Below are positions 16,735 to 24,283 of a stretch of 64,000 bases of DNA, piece by piece. How positions within the stretch are numbered: position 1 is the first letter of the stretch; each line of letters starts with the position of its first letter. The position numbers were made by a program, and so were the translations under genes. Origin of the DNA: Actinomadura_C sp036008685 (GTDB lineage Bacteria; Actinomycetota; Actinomycetes; Streptosporangiales; Streptosporangiaceae); contig DASYNF010000147.1 of assembly GCA_036008685.1 (NCBI GenBank), forward strand, positions 1 through 64,000. The letters are read 5' to 3'. The notes below the pieces were generated by a model. It did not search any database. It saw only the letters and a list, made by a program, of their open reading frames with translations, and was not told where the DNA came from.

Positions 16735-16918
16735 CCCCCTCTGTCATCGGTGCCTGAGAGCTTCACCCCGCCAGGGGTTTTCACCTTCGGCGGGGGACCC
16801 GAGTCCCCGCTTTCCAGAGGTCGCCTGCTCCGTACGGTCCGTTCGCCTGAGAGGTTCCGGGGAGGGAGTTGCTCCTTCGGCGGCCCGCACCGGCTGTGCG
16901 GGCTCTCTCCCGTACGGG
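16735..16918 (-). promoter_or_regulatory. Tandem glycine riboswitch ahead of gcvT-gcvH-glyA
   Basis: Read on the minus strand, the leader carries two glycine aptamers in series. The first runs from about 16913: CGGGAGAGAGCCCG, GCCGCCGAAGGAGCAAC, ending AACCTCTCAGGCGAAC near 16845-16854. The second has GCGACCTCTGGAAAGCGG, CGCCGAAGGTGAAAACCCC, and ends AAGCTCTCAGGCACCGATGA near 16750-16760. These are the conserved blocks of the gcvT-motif RNA. In this class glycine binding usually turns expression on, matching the need to degrade excess glycine. The expression platform between 16735 and the gcvT start was not resolved. Confidence 0.95.
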
Positions 16919-16994
16919 ATCAACAGCTGGCAAGAGGCTAGCAGCCGGAGCCGGACGCGGCGCAGTGCCCACAGTCCTCATCCGAACCCATCCG

Positions 16995-17055
16995 GCCTCG
17001 CCCGGCTTACCCGCCTTACCCGGCTTACCGGTCCTACCCGCCTTACCCGCCCGCG
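16995..17055. repeat. CTTACCC-type low-complexity repeat
   Basis: Imperfect tandem units of about 9-10 bases (CCGCCTTACC, CCGGCTTACC, CCGGTCCTACC) fill the space between the gcvT leader and the protease gene. No gene. It resembles the low-complexity block at 1478-1555 in style, not in sequence. Confidence 0.7.
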
Positions 17056-17115
17056 CGCGGCGTGACATATCACGTACGCTGACTTCGACCTGGCGAGGAT
17101 CACGGAGGCGAGCGG

Positions 17116-18417
17116 ATGGAAGCACTGATCAATCTCGGTGGAGTGCTGCTGTTCTTCTTTCTGCTCATGGTGTCCATCGCGCTGCACGAGCTCGGGCACT
17201 TCTCGTTCGCGAAGCTCTTCAAGGTCCGGACCACGCAGTTCATGGTCGGGTTCGGGCCGACGATGTGGTCGCGGCGCAAGGGCGAGACCGAGTACGGCAT
17301 CAAATGGATCCCGCTCGGCGGCTATATCCGGATGATCGGCATGCTGCCGCCGCGGAAGGCCGACGCGCCGGGCAAGGTGAGATCGTCCTCCACGGGGCCG
17401 TTCCAGGGGCTCATCGAGTCGGCCCGTGGCGCGGCTCTCGAGGAGGTGCGCCCGGGAGACGAGGACCGGGTCTTCTACGCCAAGAAATGGTGGCAGAAGT
17501 TCCTCATCATGCTGGCCGGGCCGGCCATGAACATCATGCTCGCGGTGCTGTTCTTCGGGGCCCTGATCATGGGCGTCGGCGTCGACACCGCCACGCCGGT
17601 GGTGAGCACGGTGCAGAAGTGCGTCATCCCGGCGGACCAGGCCGGCCGCGACTGCAAGGCCGGAGAGCCGCAGACGCCGGCCGCCGAGGCCGGGCTCAGG
17701 CCCGGTGACCGGGTCCTGTCCTACGAGGGCAAGAAGATCGGCTCCTTCGACCAGCTGCAGCGGCTCATCCGTACCTCCGGGGGCCGGACGGTGCCGGTCG
17801 TGGTCCGGAGGGCCGGGAACACGGTCCCGCTGCAGGTCAAGGTGACCACCAACCAGCTGCCCTCCCTCGACAGGCCCGGGAAGACCGAGACCGTGGGCTT
17901 CCTCGGCATCACGCCCCTCATCGCCAAGGAGCGGCAGGGGCCGGGGGCGGTGGCCGATCAGATGACGCAGCTGACCGGCCGTACGGTCGGCGCGCTGATC
18001 GGGATGCCGCAGAAGATGGTCGGGGTGTGGCACGCGGCCTTCGGCGACGAGAAGCGCGACCCGGAGGGGCCCATCGGAGTCGTGGGGGCCAGCCGCATCG
18101 GCGGTGAGATCCTCGCTTCGGACAACAAGACCCTGGACAAGATCTCCTGGTTCGTCTCCGTGCTCGCCTCGGTCAACTTCGCGGTGGGCATGTTCAACCT
18201 CGTCCCGCTGCTGCCGCTGGACGGGGGGCATATCGCCGGTGCCCTCTGGGAGGCGGTGAAGCGCGGCATCGCCAGGCTGGTGAGGCGCCCGGACCCGGGA
18301 TATGTGGACGTCGCCAAGGCGCTGCCCCTCACCTATGCGATGGCCGTCGTCTTCCTCGTGATGGGAGCCCTGCTCATCTACGCCGACCTGGTCAACCCCA
18401 TCCACTTCACCGGCTGA
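17116..18417 (+). CDS. Site-2 protease family intramembrane zinc metalloprotease (RseP/Rip1-like)
   Basis: A 433-residue intramembrane metalloprotease that would cleave transmembrane anti-sigma factors or other membrane substrates. The zinc motif HELGH is at residues 24-28 in the first membrane helix; the second catalytic motif LDGG is at 368-371. A PDZ domain lies between about 160 and 245 (PAAEAGLRPGDRVLSYEGKKIGSF). Four hydrophobic segments are visible (5-25, 127-152, 346-366, 400-425). In many actinobacteria this gene sits between dxr and ispG; here it stands between the divergent gcvT leader and a convergent PLP enzyme, so either the locus is rearranged or this is a second copy. Confidence 0.92.
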   Translation: MEALINLGGVLLFFFLLMVSIALHELGHFSFAKLFKVRTTQFMVGFGPTMWSRRKGETEYGIKWIPLGGYIRMIGMLPPRKADAPGKVRSSSTGPFQGLIESARGAALEEVRPGDEDRVFYAKKWWQKFLIMLAGPAMNIMLAVLFFGALIMGVGVDTATPVVSTVQKCVIPADQAGRDCKAGEPQTPAAEAGLRPGDRVLSYEGKKIGSFDQLQRLIRTSGGRTVPVVVRRAGNTVPLQVKVTTNQLPSLDRPGKTETVGFLGITPLIAKERQGPGAVADQMTQLTGRTVGALIGMPQKMVGVWHAAFGDEKRDPEGPIGVVGASRIGGEILASDNKTLDKISWFVSVLASVNFAVGMFNLVPLLPLDGGHIAGALWEAVKRGIARLVRRPDPGYVDVAKALPLTYAMAVVFLVMGALLIYADLVNPIHFTG

Positions 18418-19525
18418 GGACGTCGGGCGGAGGGAGCGTTCCGGTGTGCAGGAAGGTGTGGAGGGCCTTGAGGTAGGGGTCGATGTCGATGCCCTTCCCG
18501 GCGAGCCAGGAGTCCGAGCGGTAGGTGTCGGCGTAGCGCTCCCCGCCGTCGCAGATCAGCGTCACGACGCTGCCCCGCTCACCGCGGGCCCGCATCTCGG
18601 TGATCAGCCGTACCGCTCCCCACATGTTGGTGCCGGTCGAGCCGCCCACACTGCGGCCCGAGACCTCCGTGGTCCAGCGCATCGCCGCGATGGACGCGCC
18701 GTCCGGGACCCGTATCATCCGGTCGATGACGCTCGGCAGGAAGGACGGTTCGACCCGGGGCCGTCCGATGCCCTCGATCCGTGACCCCGGAGCCGTACGG
18801 CCGTAGTCGCCGGACACCCAGGCGTCGAAGAAGGCCGATCCCTCCGGGTCGACGACCGTCATCCGGGTCGGGAAGCGCCGGTGGCGGGTGTAGCGGCCGA
18901 TCGTCGCGGACGTGCCGCCCGTACCGGCGCTGACGACGATCCAGGCGGGTACGGGATAGCGCTCCAGCGACAGCTGGTTGAAGATCGACTCCGCGATGTT
19001 GTTGTTGCCGCGCCAGTCGGTGGCCCGCTCGGCATGGGTGAACTGGTCCATGAAGTGGCCGCCGGTCTCCGCGGCGAGCCTCCGGGACTCCTCGTAGATG
19101 GCCGCCGGGCGGTCCACGAAGTGGCAGCGGCCGCCCTGGAACTCGATGAGGGCGATCTTCTCCGGGCTGGTGGACGCGGGAATCACCGCGATGAAGGGCA
19201 GCCCCAGGAGGCGGGCGAAGTAGGCTTCGCTCACCGCCGTGGAGCCGCTCGAGGCCTCGATGATCGTGCTGTCCTCGCGGATCCAGCCGTTGACCAGCCC
19301 GTAGAGGAACAGCGACCGGGCCAGCCGATGCTTCAGCGAGCCTGTGGGGTGCACCGACTCGTCCTTGAGGTACAGGTCGATGCCCCACTCCGGCGGCAGT
19401 GGGAAGACATGGAGATGGGTGTCCGCGCTCCGGTTGGCGTCGGCCTCGACCTTGCGGATGGCCTCGGCGGTCCAGGCTCGGCAGGCCGGTTCACAGCGAT
19501 CGATGCTGATATCGGTTGGATCCAT
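18407..19525 (-). CDS. PLP-dependent cysteine synthase-family enzyme (Cds1-like cysteine desulfhydrase)
   Basis: A 372-residue fold-type II PLP enzyme of the cysteine synthase / cystathionine beta-synthase superfamily. The PLP lysine lies in TGSLKHRLA (K65), the substrate loop is EASSGSTAVSEA, and the phosphate-binding glycines are in SAGTGGTSATIG. The overall pattern (RCEPACRAWTAEAIRKVEAD at the N-terminus, GGERYADTYRSDSWL near the end) resembles mycobacterial Cds1, which degrades cysteine to pyruvate, sulfide and ammonia, more than CysK. Start at 19525 gives the family N-terminus. Its stop overlaps the 3' end of the convergent protease gene by 11 bases. Confidence 0.83.
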   Translation of the reverse strand: MDPTDISIDRCEPACRAWTAEAIRKVEADANRSADTHLHVFPLPPEWGIDLYLKDESVHPTGSLKHRLARSLFLYGLVNGWIREDSTIIEASSGSTAVSEAYFARLLGLPFIAVIPASTSPEKIALIEFQGGRCHFVDRPAAIYEESRRLAAETGGHFMDQFTHAERATDWRGNNNIAESIFNQLSLERYPVPAWIVVSAGTGGTSATIGRYTRHRRFPTRMTVVDPEGSAFFDAWVSGDYGRTAPGSRIEGIGRPRVEPSFLPSVIDRMIRVPDGASIAAMRWTTEVSGRSVGGSTGTNMWGAVRLITEMRARGERGSVVTLICDGGERYADTYRSDSWLAGKGIDIDPYLKALHTFLHTGTLPPPDVLSR

Positions 19526-19637
19526 AACCAGGTTCTCTCCAGTGCGATAATTCGGATGGGCGGGAGTGGCCGGGAGTGTCCCCGCACGGTATGCGGGGGA
19601 TCGTAAGACCGTAGACGGCGGGGGGGCACGAACGGAC

Positions 19638-20486
19638 ATGTGGCATTTGCTCGCCCAACGGATCGTCGCGACCGGGCGGCTGCCGCTGTTCTGCTTCTTC
19701 GTGGCGTTCATCGTCACGTTCGTGCTGACCCGCGTCAACGTACGGCTCATCCGGGCCAAGGCGCGCTGGTGGTTCACGAACGTCCAGGCGGGGGACCTGC
19801 ACATCCACCACGTCGTGTTCGGCGTGGTGCTGATGCTGGTCGGCGGGGTCGCCTCCTTCGCGACGCCCGACGGTTACGACCGGCTCTACGCGCTGGCCGC
19901 CGCGGTGTTCGGGGTCGGATCGGCCCTGGTGCTCGACGAGTTCGCCCTGATCCTGCACCTGCGCGACGTCTATTGGGCCAAGGAGGGGCGAGCCTCGGTC
20001 GACGCGGTCTTCGTCGCCATCGCGCTCACCGGGCTCCTGCTGCTCGGCGTGCGTCCGGTCGGCTTCACCGGTGTGGACGACGAGGGCGAGTCGTCGCTGC
20101 TCAACCCGTTGATACCGGCGAGCATCTATCTGGTGTCACTCGTCGTGAACCTGAGCCTCGCCGTCGTCACCCTCCTCAAGGGCAAGATCTGGACCGGCCT
20201 CATCGGCCTTTTCGTCCCGCTGTTCGTCTATGCCGGCGCGCTGCGGGTCGCCCGCCCCGGCTCGCCATGGGCCCGATGGTTCTATGATCCCGAGTCGCGC
20301 AAATATCGCCGGGCCAGACATCGGGAGCTGCGGATCCGGCTTCCGATCATCCAGGCCAAGATCTGGGTCCAGGAGTTCATCGCCGGACGGCACGACCTGA
20401 TCCTGGCCGAACACCGGCAGCGGAAGGCGACCTGGACCCGCAGGCGCGACGAGCGCAAGCAGGCGTCGGACGCTAAACGGCGGTAG
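19638..20486 (+). CDS. Conserved actinobacterial integral membrane protein
   Basis: A 282-residue membrane protein of unknown function. It has about six hydrophobic segments (roughly residues 17-32, 55-75, 83-103, 125-145, 165-188, 195-213). The conserved-looking stretch AGDLHIHHVVFG and VLDEFALILHLRDVYW sits between helices. The C-terminus (about 70 residues) is highly basic (QRKATWTRRRDERKQ) and cytoplasmic. The start at 19638 (MWHLL) is the best fit to where hydrophobic sequence begins; its ribosome site is weak. It is divergent from the Cds1-like gene. Confidence 0.72.
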   Translation: MWHLLAQRIVATGRLPLFCFFVAFIVTFVLTRVNVRLIRAKARWWFTNVQAGDLHIHHVVFGVVLMLVGGVASFATPDGYDRLYALAAAVFGVGSALVLDEFALILHLRDVYWAKEGRASVDAVFVAIALTGLLLLGVRPVGFTGVDDEGESSLLNPLIPASIYLVSLVVNLSLAVVTLLKGKIWTGLIGLFVPLFVYAGALRVARPGSPWARWFYDPESRKYRRARHRELRIRLPIIQAKIWVQEFIAGRHDLILAEHRQRKATWTRRRDERKQASDAKRR

Positions 20487-20584
20487 CCGCCGGCCCATGT
20501 CCCCGCCCGGCCCGGATCCGGATCTTCGCCGGCCCCGCCCGCCGCCGCTCCCGGCCGGTGGCAGCCTGAGGGCGGGCCCGCCGG

Positions 20585-22111
20585 CTATTCGGGAAGCGCC
20601 GCGATGGTGCGCACGGTCTCGACCGTGTCGGCCTCGGCCGGGGACTTGTCCGGGCGGTGGCGGAGCACGCGTGCGAACCGGAGCGCCATCCCGCCCGGAT
20701 AACGGGAGCTTCGCTGCACCCCGTCGAAGGCGACCTCCACGACGAGCTCCGGACGTACGCGGACGGTCCACGCGTCACTGCTGACGGCGAGCTCCCGCAG
20801 CCGCTCGGTCTGCCAGGCCAGCATCTGGTCGGTCAGGCCCTTGAAGGTCTTGCCGAGCATCACGAACTCGCCGGTGGAGGGGTCCCGCGCGCCGAGGTGG
20901 AGGTTGGAGAGCCTGCCCGTGCGCCGCCCGTGGCCCCACTCGACCGCGAGCACGACGAGGTCGAGCGTGTGCCGCGGCTTGACCTTGATCCAACCGGCGC
21001 CCCGGCGCCCGGCGGTATAGGTGGTGTCCAGCGACTTGACCACCACGCCCTCATGCCCGTGTGCGACGGCGCCGGTGAAGAACTCCGTGGCCTCCGCCGC
21101 CGAGCCGGTGACCAGCCGCGGCATGATGAGCTCGCCGGGGACCACCTCGGCCAGGGCCCCGTGCCGCTCCGCGCCCGGCCGGTCCAGCAGGTCCGCGCCG
21201 TCGAGATGCAGTGCGTCGAACAGGAAGATCGACAGCGGTACGCCCGGATCCTTGTGGCTCGCGGTCCGGGCGGAGGTGATCTGGAACGGATGCGGGCGCC
21301 CGTCCGGCCGCAGCGCGATGACCTCGCCGTCGAACACGGCCGACCGTACGGGCAGATCGCGAAGCGCCGCGACCACCTCGGGGAGCCGCTCGGTGATGTC
21401 GTCGAGGGTGCGGGTGAACACCCCGACGGACGAGCCCTCGATGTGGATCTGGGCCCGGATGCCGTCGAGCTTCCACTCGACCCCCACCGGCGTGGCCGGT
21501 GCGCCCAGCTTGCCGAAGGCCTCCTCCATGGAGGAGGCGGCGGCGGCCAGCATGGGTTTGATCGGCCGCCCGACCTCGAGGCCGAACTCGCGCAGCGCCT
21601 CGGCTCCCCGGTCCAGCGCGGCCGTGGCCACGGGAGGCAGGGCCCCGCGCAGCATCGCGGCCCGCCGTACCTCCGCGGCCGGCACCCGGGCCGCGGCGGC
21701 CACGGCCTCGGCCATGACCCCGTCCAGCGCCCCTTGGCGGAGCTCACCGGACAGCAGCCGGACGAGGAAATCCTGCTCCTCGCGCGTGGCGCGCCCCAGC
21801 AGGCCGTGCAGGAGATCCCGGCGCGCGGACACCGAGCCCTTGCCGGACAGAGCGCCGATCTCGGAGAAGACGGTGTCGACCTCGGTGACCGTCAGAGCCG
21901 GCCGGGGAGCGGGGCCAGGGGCCTGGCGCAGGGCCGCGTGGCCGACGCCGATCTGCCGCTGGGGGAGATCTCCGGACAGATAGGCCACCGTGACCGCCGC
22001 CTCCGCCGGTCCCGCGTCCCGTAGGCACCGCGCGAGCAGCTCGATCTTGGCCCGGCGGCCCGGCGATTCCGCGACGGCCTGGGAGGTCCGGGCTATCTCG
22101 GTGAGCAGCAC
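20585..22111 (-). CDS. ligB: ATP-dependent DNA ligase
   Basis: A 508-residue ATP-dependent DNA ligase, close in length to mycobacterial LigB. An N-terminal helical DNA-binding domain (about 1-180) precedes the adenylation domain with motif I EWKLDGIR, where K214 takes the AMP. Motif III VFDGEVIAL, motif IV EGVVVKSLD and motif V GWIKVKPRHTLDLVV follow, then an OB-fold domain. It seals DNA nicks and supplements the NAD-dependent LigA. The GTG at 22111 gives the family start MLLTEIARTS; an ATG at 22150 adds 13 residues without homology. No Ku or NHEJ genes are nearby. Confidence 0.93.
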   Translation of the reverse strand: MLLTEIARTSQAVAESPGRRAKIELLARCLRDAGPAEAAVTVAYLSGDLPQRQIGVGHAALRQAPGPAPRPALTVTEVDTVFSEIGALSGKGSVSARRDLLHGLLGRATREEQDFLVRLLSGELRQGALDGVMAEAVAAAARVPAAEVRRAAMLRGALPPVATAALDRGAEALREFGLEVGRPIKPMLAAAASSMEEAFGKLGAPATPVGVEWKLDGIRAQIHIEGSSVGVFTRTLDDITERLPEVVAALRDLPVRSAVFDGEVIALRPDGRPHPFQITSARTASHKDPGVPLSIFLFDALHLDGADLLDRPGAERHGALAEVVPGELIMPRLVTGSAAEATEFFTGAVAHGHEGVVVKSLDTTYTAGRRGAGWIKVKPRHTLDLVVLAVEWGHGRRTGRLSNLHLGARDPSTGEFVMLGKTFKGLTDQMLAWQTERLRELAVSSDAWTVRVRPELVVEVAFDGVQRSSRYPGGMALRFARVLRHRPDKSPAEADTVETVRTIAALPE

Positions 22112-22181
22112 ATCCTCATTGTGACCCGCCGGGGTGACAGAACCGCACATCTCTGGCTCGACGGGGTATGGAGTGCTTAGG

Positions 22182-22231
22182 TTCTGGGAGCGCTCAGGTT
22201 TCTGGGAGCGCTCAGGCTTCTGGGAGAAGGC
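22182..22231. repeat. 17-bp tandem repeat upstream of a membrane protein
   Basis: TTCTGGGAGCGCTCAGG occurs at 22182-22198 and 22199-22215, followed by a third partial CTTCTGGGAGA. It contains the palindrome GGAGCGCTC. It lies in the spacer between ligB and the divergent gene at 22258 and could act on either promoter. Confidence 0.85.
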
Positions 22232-22257
22232 GCCGACACGGGGGAGTCAGGAGCGGG

Positions 22258-23010
22258 ATGGGTCTGCCGCGACCTCCACAGTCATTCGATCGGGTCTATT
22301 CGCCGCCGGAGCCTCCCTCGACGGCGGGGAGGCCGGCGGTCGTGGGTGTGCTGACCGCGGTCCTCGCGGTCTGCGCCGCCGGGGCGGTCGTCGTGGCCCT
22401 CGGCTCGGACGTCACTCCGCGCGAAAGGGCCGAAAGGACGGAGCCCAAGGGTGAGGCGGGTTCACCGGCGCGGAGGGCGTCGCCGAGCGGCGGGCCGGCC
22501 TCCCCCTGGGAGGTACGGACGTTCGCGGCGCTGCCCCCGCCCTGCGGCACGGTCGGCAGGTCGACGGTCGACCGGCTGGTCACGAAGGCGAAGGCCGTGC
22601 AGGCGGCCAACACCACGCTGGGTACGTGCACCTATTCCTCCGCCGGTGCGCGGTCACAGTGGCTCCGGGTGGAGACCCGTATCTTCGACCCGGCCGGCGG
22701 CGCCGACGCGGCGGCGACGGCCTCCGGTTTCTTCGGGGCCCAGTGGACCCGCACCCGGGAGGACCCGATGGTGCGGATCGTGAGCCTGAAACGCCAGGAC
22801 GGGATGGGCGACGAGGCCTACCGCCTGTACAAGGTCGACAAGGGCCAGCCGACGGTGGTCGGCGAGGTGGCCGTACGGCTCCGCAACGCGGTGATCACGG
22901 TGAGCTACAGCGGGGTCGCCTCCGGTCCCGGGCAGAGTGCCGCGAATGAACGAAACTACTTGAGCGCGTCGACCACAGTCGCACGGGAAGTGCTGGCGGC
23001 GTTGAAATAA
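22258..23010 (+). CDS. Single-pass membrane-anchored extracytoplasmic protein, unknown
   Basis: A 250-residue protein with a Pro-rich cytoplasmic lead, one membrane segment at about residues 27-50 (PAVVGVLTAVLAVCAAGAVVVAL), a Pro/Ser/Gly-rich linker, and a globular outer domain of about 150 residues. The outer domain begins ALPPPCGTVGRSTVDRLV and has a second Cys in GTCTYSS, which recalls DUF3558-like lipoprotein domains of actinobacteria with a disulfide. The start at 22258 has AGGAG spaced correctly. No function is recognised; the gene stands alone downstream of a short tandem repeat. Confidence 0.72.
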   Translation: MGLPRPPQSFDRVYSPPEPPSTAGRPAVVGVLTAVLAVCAAGAVVVALGSDVTPRERAERTEPKGEAGSPARRASPSGGPASPWEVRTFAALPPPCGTVGRSTVDRLVTKAKAVQAANTTLGTCTYSSAGARSQWLRVETRIFDPAGGADAAATASGFFGAQWTRTREDPMVRIVSLKRQDGMGDEAYRLYKVDKGQPTVVGEVAVRLRNAVITVSYSGVASGPGQSAANERNYLSASTTVAREVLAALK

Positions 23011-23203
23011 GCGTCTGTGATCCCCGGTCACCATTCCTGACCTGAACCGGCCGACTCGGAGATTTAGCGGCACGGTGACTCGTATGGTTGGGCCCAAACA
23101 AAGGGCAGCCGGCCGATGGCAACAGAATGCATCGGTCTGATTACTCTTTTTGGGGGTACGGAGAACGGCTGAGGCGTTCCTTCGGCTCGCGTGTCACCTG
23201 TAG

Positions 23204-23257
23204 AAGGAGGCGACGGATGTGACCGCGGCAAGAGACGGAGTGTCCTGGGTGCGCTAG
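23204..23257 (+). CDS. Candidate 12-codon ORF with a near-ideal ribosome site
   Basis: AAGGAGG (23204-23210) is followed after 8 bases by GTG at 23219, opening MTAARDGVSWVR, which ends in TAG directly followed by TAA. An ATG at 23217 in another frame is followed at once by TGA (ATGTGA), making a start-stop pair. CCTGGG/CCCAGG around the stop can pair, and a perfect 15-bp terminator follows 33 bases downstream. No gene on this strand lies beyond the terminator, so this is not a leader of a downstream gene. It may be a small peptide gene or a dual-function small RNA. Coding status is unproven. Confidence 0.45.
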   Translation, partial: KEATDVTAARDGVSWVR

Positions 23258-23289
23258 TAAGCCCAGGTGAGCACCGTAGATCCCGAGTC

Positions 23290-23322
23290 AGGGTCGCCGG
23301 ACGCAGTGCGTCCGGCGACCCT
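23290..23322 (+). terminator. Perfect 15-bp hairpin terminator
   Basis: AGGGTCGCCGGACGC (23290-23304) and GCGTCCGGCGACCCT (23308-23322) pair perfectly around a 3-base AGT loop, followed by TTGTATT. This is the cleanest intrinsic terminator in the window. It ends whatever transcript carries the 12-codon ORF at 23219; the next gene downstream (TetR) is on the opposite strand. Confidence 0.9.
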
Positions 23323-23573
23323 TTGTATTCCCGTGGTGACCGTCCGCCGGATTCGCCGAGACGATTAAGCGAACCGGGGCCCGGACGCGGGTCGCGGACG
23401 TGTCCCGGGCAAAAGGACGCGTTATTGGGCCCCTGGGATTCCGGATTGCCGAAGTGATGTTTCGGAAAGGGCTTTCCTAATAGGGGCCCGCTTCTCCCGG
23501 CCGGCGGCCGGCCCGATCCGGCGCAATTTCCGCGCATGTGCCGCACCTGCCCGGGGGAGATCGCCGCCCGCGC
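23323..23573. other. Intergenic stretch after the small transcript, no gene seen
   Basis: About 250 bases between the terminator and the end of the convergent TetR gene. The stretch holds moderately AT-rich pieces (GATTAAGCG, GGGCTTTCCTAATAGG) but no credible gene or RNA on either strand. Confidence 0.4.
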
Positions 23574-24194
23574 TCAGTCGCCTGCCGGAGGAGGCATGAG
23601 CGAGCGCAGGCCGCTCCAGCTGAAGTCCATGACATGGCGGGCGGCCTCCTCGGCCGAGACCTCGGGATGCCGGGCCAGCCACAGTGAGACCCGCTCGCAC
23701 GCGCCGATGATGATCTCGGAGTAGGCCTCGACGGCCCGCGGCGGCGCGCTCGGGGCGAAGGCAGCCAGAAGCGTGGCGGTGAGCCCGCTCTGCTGGCGGC
23801 GGGTCGCCTCGATGGCGTCCGCGGTCGCGGCCGGGATCACCATCGGCTCCTGGGCGATGACCGCCATGGCCTGGGAGTGGCGTTCCATGAAGGTGAAATA
23901 GGCCAGCAGCCCGCGCCAGAGCACGTCCTCCGGTGAACCCGCCTCGGCCATGGCCGCCTGGGTGGCGTCGTACAGCTCCGTCCGGATACGGGTGGCGCAG
24001 GCCGACAGCAGCCCGTCCTTGGAGCCGAAATATTCGTACAACATAGGTTTGGAGACGCCGACCCGCTCGGCGATGTCGTCCATGGAGGCCGCGCGGTAGC
24101 CCTGCTCGGCGAAGACCTCCTCGGCGACGTCGAGCATCTGCCGCTCCCGGTCGGCCCGGGACATCCTCCGGCGTGTCCGGATCGGCCTGTTCAT
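23574..24194 (-). CDS. TetR/AcrR family repressor next to a Baeyer-Villiger-type monooxygenase
   Basis: A 206-residue TetR regulator. The helix-turn-helix is at about residues 35-62 (AASMDDIAERVGVSKPMLYEYFGSKDGLL); the rest is a ligand-binding helical domain. It is divergent from the flavin monooxygenase at 24284, and the 89-base spacer holds two GGTAAcTTACC-like sites, so it very likely represses the monooxygenase and itself, released by a substrate of that enzyme (inference). Start at 24194 gives the Arg-rich N-terminus MNRPIRTRRRMSRADRERQ; a later Met at residue 11 is possible. Confidence 0.9.
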   Translation of the reverse strand: MNRPIRTRRRMSRADRERQMLDVAEEVFAEQGYRAASMDDIAERVGVSKPMLYEYFGSKDGLLSACATRIRTELYDATQAAMAEAGSPEDVLWRGLLAYFTFMERHSQAMAVIAQEPMVIPAATADAIEATRRQQSGLTATLLAAFAPSAPPRAVEAYSEIIIGACERVSLWLARHPEVSAEEAARHVMDFSWSGLRSLMPPPAGD

Positions 24195-24216
24195 CTGTGA
24201 ACCATATCTCCAGGCC

Positions 24217-24248
24217 TACCGGAGGTAACCTACTGGTGGTAACTTACC
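24217..24248. promoter_or_regulatory. Putative TetR operator: GGTAAC(T/C)TACC repeats
   Basis: The divergent promoter region contains the perfect palindrome GGTAACTTACC (24238-24248), a two-mismatch copy GGTAACCTACT (24224-24234), and TACCGGAGGTA (24217-24227) overlapping the latter. Copies are 14 bases apart. A related palindrome, GGTAAGGTTACC, lies upstream of the second TetR gene at 26558-26569. Confidence 0.65.
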
Positions 24249-24283
24249 TTGAGTAGATATCACGCGATCGAGAGGTTGAGGCC

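Noticed and set aside
16665..16784. N-terminal extension of GcvT up to 16784
   Set aside because: The extension translates the glycine riboswitch; the family N-terminus and AAGGAG support the start at 16664.
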